NCBI RefSeq assembly: GCF_030269925.1
Contig: NC_085114.1
Coordinates: forward strand, 14,588,001-14,652,000
Length of the DNA: 64,000 bases
Direction of reading: 5' to 3'
Origin: Bombyx mori
Lineage: Eukaryota; Arthropoda; Insecta; Lepidoptera; Bombycidae
In this document: positions 33,501 through 48,500 of the stretch, in pieces
Position numbering within the stretch: position 1 is the first letter of the stretch
Layout: each line of letters begins with the position of its first letter
The notes under the pieces: model-generated
Seen by the model: only the letters and a program-made list of their open reading frames with translations
Told to the model about the DNA's origin: nothing
Databases searched by the model: none
Position numbers and translations under genes: made by a program

Positions 33501-36500
33501 TATACATACATATATAGTTAGGCCTTTTCAAAATTAAGCTTCTAGAAAGCTAAGCTTCTAAAATTTAAAATCTAATTTACTCTATAATGGTTATAATGCC
33601 CATTGTACTCGTATTGAGAGATACGATTATGTCGCACTTCAAAGCTTGTTACGAAAAACGTTTTTATTTATTTACATACATTCTAAATTCTGTCAAGGCT
33701 TTAATGAGCAAGAATTCCACATGACCACGACTGCTCTGCCAAGAGCAACCGATTATGATGATGATACATTCTAAATTTACGAAAAAAATCCAAAATGATC
33801 GAATAACATGCTGTGATGAATGAAACTCGCAAAGCTTAAAGTAATCGACATTCAACCATAATCGCCGATACCTTAGATTCATTTTGTATATTTGTTACAT
33901 TTCCTCTTTTGTTTCGTTACGGACATTTTTCTTGTAAAGATAGGGAAATAATTACTGCTTCCTTTAGCATACAAGAAAAGAGTAAAATCGCGTGACGAAT
34001 AAGTGTGAATAAGTAAAAAGATCTAAAGCTCGAAATATACAAATTTCGTACATTAGTTTCCATCGTTTTTTAACCGTAACCGTTTGTTAATAATAATAAT
34101 AATAATCTCCACTCAGGACACACTCCGGCCGATTGTTGCCCACCTCGCCGGAGTGTGTCCTGCCGTCTTCCCAGGCGTGGCAGTGTTTAATACACTATAA
34201 TAATAATAAAAATCATTTATTGCCTTTCACATCACAGAAAATAAAATGAAATACAAAAAAAAGAAGAAAAAAAGAGAAAAAGGCAAAAGGAGATGGCTCA
34301 GCTATTGCTGTTCAATGTATCGTATTTAAACAATGTAACATTTATAAAATCTTAGTTACTTAAACTATATTAAAGTGATTTTATTTAATGTCGTTGAAAA
34401 AATCGACTCAAAATTTATCTTTATAAGCTTTCAGCGGTATCTGTTAACAATTTAGTGCGCACGGCGGGAAGTCGTTGGATGCGGAAGGCGGAGGAGTGCA
34501 TTATGTGGAACCGCATTGGGGAAGGCCTATGTCCAGCAGTGGGCAGATAAAGGCTGATGATGATGATGATGATGGTATCTGTTTGATATTCTATTGCGTG
34601 TTAAGATACAGAAATGAATATTATTATTATGATATATTATATATTAAAAAGAAACAGCGACTTTCCAGCTTTTGAAAACGATCCTTCATTGTTCCACTTA
34701 AAATCCTAGTTAACGACCATTATGCTCACATAAAATTAAACTTTAATCAAACATAGCAAACAATTAACCAACGCCTTAGGTAATATTTGTTATGCCTCCG
34801 ACGCATGTGGCATTGTACTATTTACCGAAGGGACGTGTGGCACAGACGCGCATGCAAACATTTTGTTTGCGAAACCAAAACCATCGACACGACATCGGTT
34901 GCCTAATTATCTAATTCAGTGTCACGTTGCTTAATATAATGATGCGTGGACTAAGTTAGCAGAGCCTGCGTAGCTAACTGTGGGCAGCGGATTGGCTCTG
35001 CCCCTGGAATTACTGACGTCCATGGGCTACGATAACCACACATTATCAAGTGACTCGTATGCTCTTTTACCTACAAGGGAAATAAAAAAGCTAGTATTTT
35101 CTTTTGTGCAAATGAGACCTAAGACCTAAAGTAAGGTAGCCAGGCGTAGCTTATAAACAGAATAATATGGTAATAATAAATTTACTGGTGGTAGGACCTC
35201 TTGTGAGTCCGCGCGGGTAGGTACCACCAGCCTGCCTATTTCTGCCGTGAAGCAGTAATGCGTTTCGGTTTGAAGGGTGGGGCAGCCGTTATAAATATAC
35301 TGAGACCTTAGAACTTATATCTCAAGGTGGGTGGCGCATTTACGTTGTAGATGGCCATGGGCTCCAGTAGCCGCTTAACACCAGGTGGGCTGTGAGCTCG
35401 TCCACTCAACTAAGCAATAAAAAAAATTTAAAACTATGTGCATTTTAAAATAAATTAAGTTCAAGCGTCATGTAGATGGACCTCATTGATGGTCAGAACA
35501 CGCATTGCATGTTTCATTTAAATTAATATTTGCAAAAGCATTCCATTAACCCGCTGTTCGCTTGTATTTTAAACCACACAACACAACATGCTCACAAGAG
35601 GAATGTCGTCTTACGTCTGATATCTGAATGGTAATGATCTATAAACACGTTCTGCTCTTTGACGCCTCGATCACCTTTGGTAAACTACTTTTCATTTGTG
35701 TGACAATAATCCTTTTTAACAAGTTTTTATTGGCTCGAACGCTACCCGTGTTCTATCTACGTAACGGAATCTTTCGAAGCTGATTGTCGCTAACTTCAAG
35801 AAGTCCGATTGAAAGCTGAAAATTTGCACACGCATCAATGACTGAACGATAATATAAATTTATCGATTTGTCCTATTAAACAAATGATACTATACGCGAT
35901 GAGAAGAGTTTATTGCCATTAAAGTAGATTTTTTTTTAGTTTTGTAACCTTGATTGATTCTTATTAAGTTTTTTTTTATTGCTTAGATAGGTGGACGGAC
36001 GGGCACAGCCCATCTGGTGTTAAGTGGTTACTGGAGCCCATAGACATCTACAACGTAAAATGCGCCACCCACCCTGAGACATGAGTTCTAAGATCTCAGT
36101 ATAGTTACAACAGCTGCCCCACCCTTCAAACCGAAACTAATTACTGCTTCACGGCAGAAATAAGCGGGGTGGTGGTATCCACCCGTGCGGACTCACAAGA
36201 GGTCCTACCACCAGTCATTACGCAAATTATAATTTTGCGGGTTTCATTTTTATTACACGATGTTATTCCTTCACCGTGGAAGTCAATCGTGAACATTTTT
36301 TAAGTACGTATTTCGTTACAAAAATTGGTACCCGCCTACGGGATTCGAGCACCGGTGCATCGCTAGATACGAATGAACCGGACGTCTTATCCGTCTCGTG
36401 GCCTACCACGAGGCGCTATGACATGTCCTTCTTCAAACGAGGCTTGCGGAGAGTACTTTATGGTAGGCAGCGGCTTGGCTCTGCCCCTGGCATTGCTGAC

Positions 36501-39500
36501 GTCCATGAGCAACGGTGACCACTTACCATCAGGTAGGCCGTATGCTCGTCTGCTTACAAGGCAATAAAAAAAAAAAAAACCAAGACTTATACGTAAATAC
36601 GTATATCTATCTATCTATATATATCAAAATGAATTGCAGTTTGTTAGTCTCGCTAAAACTCGAGAACGGCTGGACCGATTTGGCTAATTTTGGTCTTGAA
36701 TTATTTGTGGAAGTCCAGAGAAGGTTTAAAAGATAGATAAATATGAAAATGCTCGGAATTAAATAAAATTAACAATTTTCTTTTTCCTTTGATATGTCCC
36801 CCGTCGGACGGATTCTTTTGTTTGTTTTAAATTTATTTTATACAAAAGTTTAGGTCTTTTATTTATCGATTGAGGCACTACGAAGTCTCCCGGGTCAGCT
36901 AGTTATTATATATATTTATATTTGTATCCATGCAAGTATGCAAGAATTTATATTTAGATAACCGAAATAAATCCAGTACAACAAACCAGCAAATTTCTTC
37001 ATATCTTCATATCTTCATATGTTGATGTTTGCTCTGTTCATTCAATACGCGATTATGTCAATTCAAACATAATTTAACATGGTAATTATGTTTCGTAAAG
37101 GCGTGTCGTGCCGGTAGAAGAAGGGAGTTTCAACAATAGGAAGGTAGCGGTGTAATGTGTATTGTGACAATGCTTTTGGGCAGGACCGGAAAGCTGTTTC
37201 ACTTTAAAACAAAATCAACGGCTATAATGGATTAAATTAATTTCAGCAGTAAGTTGATTGCCGAGGAAGGTTAATCTCTCTCGACCTTCTCTTAATTTTT
37301 TTAAATGGGAACAGATCACGCACGGCCATCTGGCCCCAAATTAGAATTCCCTGTGCTATGGCTACCAGAGACTGACATACATACTTATAAACGTTTAAAT
37401 ATATATGTGTATCGGAGACGGTCATTAGTTTGGTAGCTAAACGAAACGCAGCACGATTCCCGAGAAATGGCAGCACGATTGCGGTATTGTTGGAACTCGG
37501 CTAACTTCGCACTACGATAGAGCTTAACCGATGGAGGTGCGTAGACGCCATCACACTTACCAGCCATCCTTCTTGAAGAGCGGTGCCTCCGTCCTAACAA
37601 CTGTCATTCGTTTTCGTTTGCTAACGTCAAGAGAAGATTTCTAAATTGCTCTAAGACAACAAACGTGATTGGTGTACACAATATTTCTCTTAGGTCGATC
37701 ACCCTATTCGCCCTTACGATGTCTGACGATGGCGTTAACAATTGTGATTTCTCCGACATATGTACATAGTATAAAACAAAGTCGCTTTCTCTGTCCCTAT
37801 GTATGCTTAAATCTTTAAAACTAAGCAACGGATTTTGATGCGGTTTTTTTAATAGATATAGTGATTGAAGAGGAAGGTTTATATGTATAATAACATCCAT
37901 TATATAGTGGAGAAATCTATATATATAAAAGAAAGTCGTGTTAGTTACACCATTTATAACTCAAGAACGGCTGAACTGATTTGGCTGAAAATTGGTGAGG
38001 AGGTAGCTTAGAGCCAGGAGAAGGACATAGGATACTTTATATCACATTCCCGTGGGACGTGACATAAAACGTGGTATAACAAAACGCAACTGATATGGAA
38101 TAACAAAACGCAACTGACAGCTAAACGTTCTATGGTTAAATTTTGAAGTTGACCGGTTGATGTGTTTGAAACAAACCGTGTGGCGGAACAAAGCTCGCCG
38201 GGTCCGCTAGTTAATAATAAATTACAGTTTCCGAAGCGAAGCGAGGTCGGGTCGCTAGGCAGCGGCTTGGCTCTGCCACTGGCATTGCTGAAGTCGTCGT
38301 CGTCATTGCTCGTCTGCCTACAAGGGCAATAAAAAAAAAGAGATAATAATAAACACCCAGACAAAGAGCAAATAAACCTGTTCATCACACGAATGTTTGC
38401 CCGATGTGGGAATCGAACCCAGGACCCTCGGCGCAACAATCAGGTGCGCTAATTACTGCACCATCGATTCAGTCTACTGTATATTCTTAATGAACTTGAA
38501 ACTTATAGTATAGTATTTTGGAGACTATGCGTATGATATGATATCCCGAAACACGTCGAAGCTACGCAGACACACGCTTTTCCTTGACCACGCCGCCGAA
38601 GCTGTGGGCAACAGATACTGTTTTATAAAAAATCACTACCAAATCTGAGTATTAGCTGAATTTTCATAAGATTCTTGCTTAAGAAATTGACTGTCGGCTT
38701 TCGGACACGTTTCCAATTATTTATTTGCAAACGTTCGCATGCAGCGGCTACTGCGAAATGCAACGTGTCAAATTCTTTAAGGTTTTTTTTTTCATAGCCT
38801 TGCAATTTCTAACATAAAGCTAGTTGTGTAATAGATAGCGAGGGGTTTATGCGTTTATTTGTAGAAATGACGTAATCGCGAATAAAAAGTCCACTTAGGT
38901 ACCCGTCCGGGCATAGTCGTAATAGTTCCCTAGGGTACGGTACCCGTCCGGGCATAGCCGTAAGGTACCTATTCGCTGTAGGTAAGGAAAAATATACAAG
39001 TCACAGGGATGAGCACACAAAGATGTCAGTTGAAAAATGTCATGTCACAAACAGTTTTAAAACCTACTAGAGGTCCCGCAGTAGTCGAAATTCGACCATA
39101 ATTAATTGGAATTGTAAGATTGTACCCTATTATTTTATACAAAATACAACCATAATAGTTTTTGGTTACTGGTACAACAGAAGTATTTCTGTAATCACAA
39201 ATTTCGCCAAGACTACACTATAAAAAATATTAACAAAGACAAATCATATTCTATTCTCAATTTGACAACAGATGTCAAGAACAAAAGTTTGACAATAAAT
39301 AGTATGCATGCGTGTGTGCGTCAAATACATGGTACGTAGTGTGTGTAATGTTTTCTTTATTGATTTAATGTATCTTTTATGCATTATTTTAAAAAAATAT
39401 TAGCATTGTGCACTTCTTCTCTATATTCTCTATAAGTGTGCAAAATTTCATACTCCTCCGTCGGCGTAATTTTCGTAAAAAGGGATACAAAGTTTTTGCT

Positions 39501-42500
39501 TCACCTATTAATATTATAGATAAACATGTATCATAAAAAGCACACTGAATCGGTACCGTCATTGTGTCGTAATACTGGACCAAAGAAATAAAAATACAGG
39601 TATATAAAATATTGTACAATATTTTAGAAACTTCAGCCATTTTATGTTGCATTCTTGGACATGGAAAAGGCATTTGACCGTGTGCCAAGACCTACGAACT
39701 GAGCCTTCGCAAGAAATATGTACCCGAACATTATGTTTACGTCATAGTTGACATGTACAAGGATGCGAGGTCAATGGCACGAGCAGTAGGGAGTCAGATA
39801 AAACCAATAGCAGTTGCAGAAGGAAGGTTGTCAAGGTTCAGTACTGAGTCCCTTCCTGTCTGGCATGGTTTTAGACTTACTGAGGTGGCGAGGTCCTCAG
39901 ACTCGTAGACTATCATCTATGCAGACGACGTTGCTATCTGCACCTTTTTTTCCTACCTGACCTGGAGAGCCATCAGACTATATATCGTATGTTTGAAATA
40001 TCTTCAATCGACTTCTGTTTTGGCTCTAAAAATATTAATGGATCAAACATATAATATGTAAGTCTGTACATATTTGTGTGACCAAAATTGTTCAGTTCAA
40101 TGTTCTTCTATTTCTTGTAAAGCGATTTTCTTTTAAAATGTCAATATGAAACAAAAGAGTAAATCTCTCTCTCTCTCTCTTCTTCAACTCATGTCCATCC
40201 AACGCTCAGTGAAGGTCTCTTCATATGCACGCCATTTTTTAAATTTTTTGCCTGACTACATTACATACCTACATTATAGTCTAAATCTTGTGTTGTCAGG
40301 TTTAATGATTATAAGTTAAATATTGTATCCATAGTGAAAGCTTATATATGTCACGACAATGGAATAGCATAGTTCATTAACTATTAAACCACAAAAATTG
40401 TAAAATTATTGTGCATTTCATAATGTCGATGATCGAAGTTTAAAAGACTGAATACTTCATTCTCTCACTTGACTATTTTTTTAAATCATTATCTAATGTA
40501 CTTTTATAGCTATAATAGGTTTTTAACGACTCAAAATCTAAGGTTTTTTTATTTAAAAAGTTTAGCAACTGACCGCAAACTGAAAAAAATCGTATATGAG
40601 ATATAATGTACAGTGCTCATTACGAGCAGTCTGCGAACACTGATCAGTATAAGCTTTATTCACATTTTTACCCGGATATTTTAATATATTCGGTGATAGA
40701 CTAATACTTCGTTTGAAGCAAGCAATCACTAACAAGAAAACGCTGCAGTTGTAATATTGTATATTGTTTTCTTTAAGCAATGATTGAAATAGTATAATCA
40801 ACACCACAGATATAATATTATACCTTTAAACGAGCAATTCTTGTATATATATATATAATCTGAATCTCGGAAACGGCTCCAACGATTTTCATAAAATTTA
40901 GTATACAGGGGATTTCGGGGGCGATAAATCGATCTAGCTACGATTTATTTTCAGAAAATGTTACTTTATTTGTGGTTCCAATAATCAACTCTTCCCGACA
41001 TCTATTGGCGAATAATAATACTATTTTTCTTAATTGAGGGCAACTAACCGCTTTAAAGATACAACAAGATGGCGTTATCAACAAAAAAAAAACGAGCAAA
41101 GCTCGGTCATCATCTGGTAAATATTATTTTTTAAATAAATGATTTCGTTTTTAACAGACTGTCACGCAATTAACGTAACAATGATTAAGTTAATTACAGA
41201 TATAAAAAACCGGCTCATAGTCAAGTCTCAAGAAAAGTATAAACTATACTTGAGACCTTAGAACGTATGTCTCAAGGTGGGTGGCGCATTTATGTTATAG
41301 ATGTCTATGAGCTCCAGTAACCACTTAACACCAGGTGGGCTGTGAGCTTGTCTACCCACCTAAGCAATAAAAAAACAAAAAAAAAGTTTATCCAAAACAA
41401 AATCATAGTCACCGCGCTTCCCATCGGTATAACAATGTAAGCACAGTTTCTTACTGCACATTCGTCCTTCATCGCTCTGGTTGCTTCGCCACGGAAAACG
41501 GCTATTGTTTAATAATTTTGACCCGTCCTAAGTATTACTTGCTGCGCAGTGGTGTAATACCTTATTGTAGATTTCGGATCTACATCTACGGTTATAACTG
41601 ATGCGTTGAAATTTTTGGATTAACTGAAGAACGCGCAATTTACAATTCGATACCCAGAAAGATCGGATGTTAACAAAAAGAACATACTTTTTAAGCTTAG
41701 CTTTTATCGCGGGCTTTGAGTGCGGCGACTGAATCAAAAAATTCCATAACGGAAATAAATCCTAACACCACCCACTCCGCTTACCATGTAGCGCGCGTTC
41801 ATACATTTACACGTTGCGCTTGTGTAGTGTTTGTGAATAAGCGTGCGGCGTGACGTTGCACTGCATGCGCATCATGAAAAGTCTGTCCACCTCTCTCTCA
41901 CGCGGTCTAACTTATGAGTGTGAAGGGGATAGTTAATGTTTTGCTTTTAATATGGTTTATAAATATAGCGTGGTCTTATTTTATTATTGTTTAAATATTA
42001 TTGTATAATTATAATTGCATAAGTGATAAAAATGCTATGCAACTTTACCGCGGCAGTTCCCGAGTACCATATGTTTATTTATTTGGAAAAGTAGCAGTAC
42101 AATATTAAGAGTCAAAGAAAATTAACAGTCCACATGCAAGAGGATATTAAAGACAGATAAACAAAAACCAAACAAGTTTCTACCATTAGCACATATGCGT
42201 ATAGAACAAAAGTAACCTAACAATTTTGAAATAATCATTTAAGCCTATGAGAAGGTAAGAAATTACTTAAAAATAAACAATTTTCAAACGCTTCCGAACT
42301 GTTCCAAGTTTCTTTTTTTACGACATCTCTTTAACTATCTTACGTAATTGTGGCAATTACATATCAAAAAGTACTTACACTAATTTCAGTCAAGTTTGGT
42401 AAGTCTTACATCACGTACTGACAAAGTATGAAGTTATTAAAACGATACTTAGATAAACCTATTAACGTTATCTCCGCTTTTAGAATATCTTATAGTTGAG

Positions 42501-45500
42501 TATGTTGACAGTTTGATTACCTACTTCAGTATGTTGATGGAATACAAAAGGTACGGCGTTTTGTAGACCCATCGTATCGGTAAATAGGGTTGCCAGACGT
42601 CCCGGATTCCCGGGTCATCCGGTAATTTAGGCTTAGTTTAAAATGTCTCGGCGGGACTGACTATGTCGAACCGTAAGATTATAATTGATAAAAATTTGTT
42701 AAAACTAAATTAGTCCTCAAAAAAAAATAAAGAATGTCACTATATAATTTTGTTTTTTATTTGTCCAGGGTAAAAAACTAAATTCCCGTATTTTTTTGCC
42801 TAGTTAAGCATTTGCCCCTTATGGGCTGAGAAAAAAACTGGCAACCCAATCGGTAGATAACATCAATCTGGCTGTTACTACCAAGAACCAAGCACGCATT
42901 ACTCATTGTAAGATTTTAGGCATAGCATAATTGACCTTGGACTCACTGGTGACGGCTTAAACTTGTCTTGGCTACGCCGTAGCTATATGAAATTTGATTG
43001 GTGAGCTTGTATGTAATGCCATAATAAAAAATACGTTAAGGTCTGTAATTATAGCAAGATAACAAAAAACAAAAACAGAACCAAAATTAAATTCCATTGA
43101 ACAAGGAAGAATCCTTTTATTTACTCCGTGCAATTAAATACCAGTGTGGAGCCTCTTGTCATTAAAACGTAACCCTGAACTTTACAGAGATGGTCATAAG
43201 GTAAGGCAATGGCCGTCGTATCAAAATAGCGTACGATTATTACCACAACCAGTTCTCCCACTGGTAAACAACCACGAATTCTTTGCTAGGGTTAAGACAA
43301 ATTAGTAGGAGTCGTAAATATTTGTGTCCCTGTAAATGTTCTTACTTATGAACATGAATAGTGATTGAGGTTAGAAAACTATTTAATTCAATTAAAAAAA
43401 TATATATATTTTTACGTGTGTGTAAGTCAAATATATTAATCAGGCTCTTAGGTGCAAAGTCGTCGTGGCCTAAAGGATAAGACGTCCGGTGCATTCATAT
43501 CGAGCGATGCACCGGTGTTCGAATCCCGCAAGCGGGTACTAACTTTTTTAATGAAATACGTACTTAACAAATGTTCACGATTGACTTCCACGGTGAAGAA
43601 ATAACATCGTGTTATAAAAATCAAACCCGCAAAATTATAATTTGCCTACTGGTGGTAGGACCTCCTGTGAGTCCGCACCGGTAGGTACCACCACCCCACA
43701 TATTCCCGCCATGAAGCTGTAATGCGTTTCAGCTAGAAGGGTGGGGCAGCCGTTTTAATGTTAAAACTGAGACCTTAGAACTCGTGTCTCGAAGTGGGAC
43801 GTTGTAGATGTCTATGGGCTCCGGTTGCCACTTAACACCAGGCGGGCCGTGAGTTCGTCCAACAACCTAAGCTATAAAAAATATAGGTGCACGGACCACC
43901 ATACGGCAGAGTATTAGCATGATTATTGACCTGTCAGTTTCCAGAACACAAAATACTCATTGACAATTTTTTGCCGACAGACATTTGGATTGGATGAATC
44001 TACTATCTTATGATTACCACTCCGCTTTCGAGCCGGCGGTCAACCACCACGCACCCCTCTACCCTCTCGAGGAGCCAAACGAATACAGCGTCGACACAGA
44101 ACTTAACATTGTAAGTGGTCATTTAGTTACTTTTACCTTTTAAGTATGTGCAGATCTCTTTCCTAATTTAGCCGAAAGAATGTCATTTCTAAACATACTT
44201 TTAAAAGATTCGTCATCATGACCAGCCCTTGCTGTGTGGCTGAAGATATGTTTTAGTGATATCAGCAGAAAAGCGCAGTGTTGATTGATAGGTATCCCAT
44301 ATGGTGTATGAGCAAACTGATGCAGAGATCCCACGACCTAACTCTGTGCTTGTCTATACTAAGGAATTTATAGTAACTCTCTGGTTAATGGCATTATAGG
44401 CATTGAATTATTAACATTGAATATTATTTTTTCCCGATATCCATATTAATTTGGTAAAGTTTAAATACTAATACTAAAGAAGCCTTTATTAACAACCTTA
44501 ATTCATATTCATTCATTCACCCACTAACGAAATTCGCAGGCCAAGTGGAAGAGCTCAAAAATGTAACCGAAGAAGCTATCGATTATTTCACAAACTGTAA
44601 ATTTAAATTATAACCACGCAGTGTAAACGAATGCCATACGATAAATAAAATTCATATTTAGGTACATACTATTTTTTTTTTTCTTTTCATTTGACATCGG
44701 CTAAGATTGTTTTGCTTTAGCATAGGCCTCCCCCAAATCCTGCCATAAGTTCCGGTCGTGGCATTTCCTGGTATACTGGTGATTTGTAATTCTACGAGTC
44801 GGTACTATCGTTATTTTGGAATACCTAAGACATTGTCACTGGGTCTTAAGGTGGTTTTTATTGCTTAGACAGGCGAATGAGCTCATGGCCCACTTGGGTT
44901 TAAATGCTTACAGAACCCATAAACATCACACCATAAAATCCACCACCTATCAGGAGATGTGAGTTCTAAGTCTGCGGTCTATAGTACAACGTCTGCCTTA
45001 CCCTGCAAACCGTAACTGAAGACCCGTGCTGGTACGCAAGACACTCTACCCCCAGTACAGTGTCGTTTCGCGAGCCACACCAGTTAACAAAGACCAATTC
45101 CGCTAACATAACACAATGCTAATTTAACCACAGGACTACACGATAAAATTCTACTTGGAAAACGGAGCAGACCGCAATAAGCTTGTGCTCGGTATCCCCA
45201 CTTACGGACGTTCGTACACGCTGTTCAATACTGAAGCTGTGGAAATAGGCTCGCCTGCAGACGGTCCCGGGGAACAAGGGGACGCTACAAGAGAAAAGGG
45301 CTATTTGGCTTATTACGAGGTTAGTGCATTTGTATGGTCTCTATCTATAATTACTATCGGCTTCATAACTAAGCGAGTTACAGTTTTAAGTCTCATCCAA
45401 AATGGAGAAATGCAAATTTGTTCATGGTTTTTTAAGTTACTTTTTATTAGTACATGCTTAAAGTTTAAATTTAGAAGCGAAGGGAACACAAATTTTACAA

Positions 45501-48500
45501 GCTAAGGAATTTCGGGACAAAACGTAAATTAGATTTGGTTTCAATATTATAAGTTCAATTTATCCCGAAATGTCAGACTTAAATTCATCAGACGTATCTT
45601 GCTACCAAAATATCGTCTTGCTCAGATCTGCGAAGCTCTGAAACCTAAAAGCAAGAAACGCGCCATCGACTCCGACGAAGAATATTCTGAAGAAGAGGAG
45701 GAGCAGGAAGACGAAGAATGGACGGTGATGCATCCGAACCCTAACGCTATGGGACCTATAGCCTTCAAGGGGAACCAATGGGTCGGCTATGATGACATAG
45801 ATATTGTTAGGAAGAAGGCGGAATATGTGGCTGAAAATGGTCTTGGAGGTAAGATACAAATGTAGTAGCTCGTATTCTAATATACTAATGTAGTACATTT
45901 TTGAGTGACATCCCTATGCCGAGCCCTAAAATCTCCAATAATTATTTATAACTGGCAAAACCAAAGTCGTACTCCGCTGTAATGATTTTTTTTAATCTTT
46001 ATTGCTTAGATGAATGGACGAGCTCACAGCCCACCTGGTGTTAAGTGGTTACTGGAGCCCATGGCCATCTACAACGTAAATGCGCCACCCACCCCAATGA
46101 GCTTATTAGAAACACAATCATATAAGGGGGTTACCGTTAAATTGGATTCTAGAAATGTTTATACTTCATGTTTTTTTCAATTAACAGGTATAATGTTCTG
46201 GTCCATCGACAACGACGACTTCAGGGGGACATGTCACAGTAAACCGTACCCTCTAATCGAAGCCGCTAAAGAAGCGTACATACAGAAACTTGAGTGAGTA
46301 GTTTATATATGTGGTTCTCCTCCTTGCTAATCCTTGATAATCCATAATGCTGAGGTACGTGGCCTCAAGAGCCTTTCTTGGGAAAATAGACATAGTGGAG
46401 TCCAACGTCTTTTCACGGCAGTGCTTTTGGAAGGGATTTAGTTTGTCGAGGCCGCTGAAGCCTTATATGAGTCCGGCTAATTAACCGCCGCCTGACATTC
46501 AAGGTCGAACTCCAACTCAACCTTCCGCTTTTCTCATCCGGTCTTGGGACCGGTATTGGCAGAGGTAATTAAAGAGTTAAATTTATGTGGTATTAAAAAA
46601 AAACCACTTTGCCCGAGATTTAAGTGAGGAAGCAAAGAAATGTGAAAAACGCCTAGATCAAAACAATTCACATTCGGTATTGATAGTCGATATTATTCAT
46701 AACTCTCTGTCGATATATTTGCGCTCTATTCCTTATCCCTTAGGCAACGAATCCAATGCTAATGTTTCCGTTGTAATTGTGTGTCTCAAACGAATGAAGT
46801 TACATATAACATATGGAGCTTAAAAAATTAAGAAAACCCACCCTCAAACAAGAAACTGAACCAATAATTAATTTCATCTTTCTTTTTATCCTGTTGATCA
46901 GGATATTAAAGCGACGTTATAAGAAACATATGAGCACACTAAGAATAAGAACAAAAACCTTTTTTTTGTCTTTCAAGCGTGTGCAAATTTTCAATTTAAT
47001 GCGATGTTTGAAGTTATTGAGAATAACATCCAAAGATTCAATTTCTTAGAAATAAACCTATATACCAAGCTAATAAAGGCGTATCAAAAACGATTTTCAT
47101 CAGTTCTTCTTACTCTTCTATCTAGATCATCGGACAATGTCATCATAACAGAGAAGCCGAGTTCAGCGAGCCGCACCAGCAACAGGAGGAAGAACCGACC
47201 GAAGACCACCAAAACCACCACCACGACTACCACTACCACAGAGAAACCCACCACAACTAAGTTAGTACAACTAATTATGTTTTAATTTTCATCAGGATGG
47301 TTAACGGATTTTTGTATTACCCTGTATCATAACATCAAGGAAGGTTTTTCTTTTTTCATTACTGTGTGACTTGTAGAAGGAACTGACGTGCCCAGATGAG
47401 GTTTGGCCATAGACCTATATAGTAGGGACACGACATATTGTTCTATACGTACAATTGCTTATATAAATAGCACCCATTTTGAAGGCACATACATAAACAT
47501 ATATCTATCTCGTTCTTACTCAGCAGTTTAACTCGCAGGAAAACAATATAACAGTATTTCAGTGCGTACATAAAATGAAACATGAATATACGTAAATATC
47601 TCCGTCTCCGTCTAATGAGGCCGAAAATCCGCCATGTTTAGCGCGCCAAATGTCATTGTCACGTCAGTTCGGCCGTCTGTTTTGGGTTGTACATTATTTA
47701 TTGACTTTGATATCGATTTAATATGATTGATTATATAAAATTTCATAATTTATCATGCTTAAAACATACAAAAATAATAATTAAAACGTATTTTATAGGA
47801 TCTCAAGAAAGTCGATGCCCTAAAACTATTATCTATATGTATTTAAATTCATTATGGAGCCCTCATCCGAAAAATCCATTTTTCGGTCGGAATCTATTGA
47901 TCATGACACTAATCATAAATACCACTTTAAAATATGTCATCAAAACATATTTAGACATTCTGTTTAGATATTTCGGGAAAAAGGCTACCGACAAAATCTC
48001 TTCGGAACTATTTAAATAAAATAGTTTTATTCCGCAGTGAGTAAAACACTATTGTAAATTTGTTAAATATTTAATAATTAAGTGATTTTAGAGAGGAAGT
48101 CACAAGGAATGACGTTTGTAATTAATGAATAAATGTTCTGTAGGTGTTTTTTTTTTCACGCTGTCCCTTGATAAGTTCAAAATTTGAATCAAATGGTGCA
48201 GCGTAGCTTCCTTGGGGTGCGCTGCGGTAGTATGTTACGGACTTTAGAGTCAGCAAAACAATTAAAATAGATTGTTATAGTCTAAGAAAAACACGTACTC
48301 AAAATACGATAACATTTAGCATGCTAGAAATGGGCTGATGGCTTTGAACTACGCCATATCTTTATGTTTTGAGACAAACGACAACTTTATAAAATCAGTG
48401 TAGCAACTTTTAAAAATCATCATATCGTTTACTTGGCAAATTTGAAGGACGAACTTGTCTTAGATTTCACCCATCTAAATCATATCATATTTGCACATAA

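Larger units (their letters stand above)
33454..43980 (+). other. Cht6: 10.5-kb Cht6 intron between exons d and e
   Basis: The largest intron, built largely of repeats (RTE-like pieces, four Bm1 copies, three Helitrons, split SINE, MITEs). No extra exon with a chitinase motif is missing between the flanking exons, since the protein reads continuously from KTLNR to HLDWM. Confidence 0.8.

Noticed and set aside
36276..36567. Short + strand ORFs
   Set aside because: They are translations of a Bm1 copy and an RTE-like tail.
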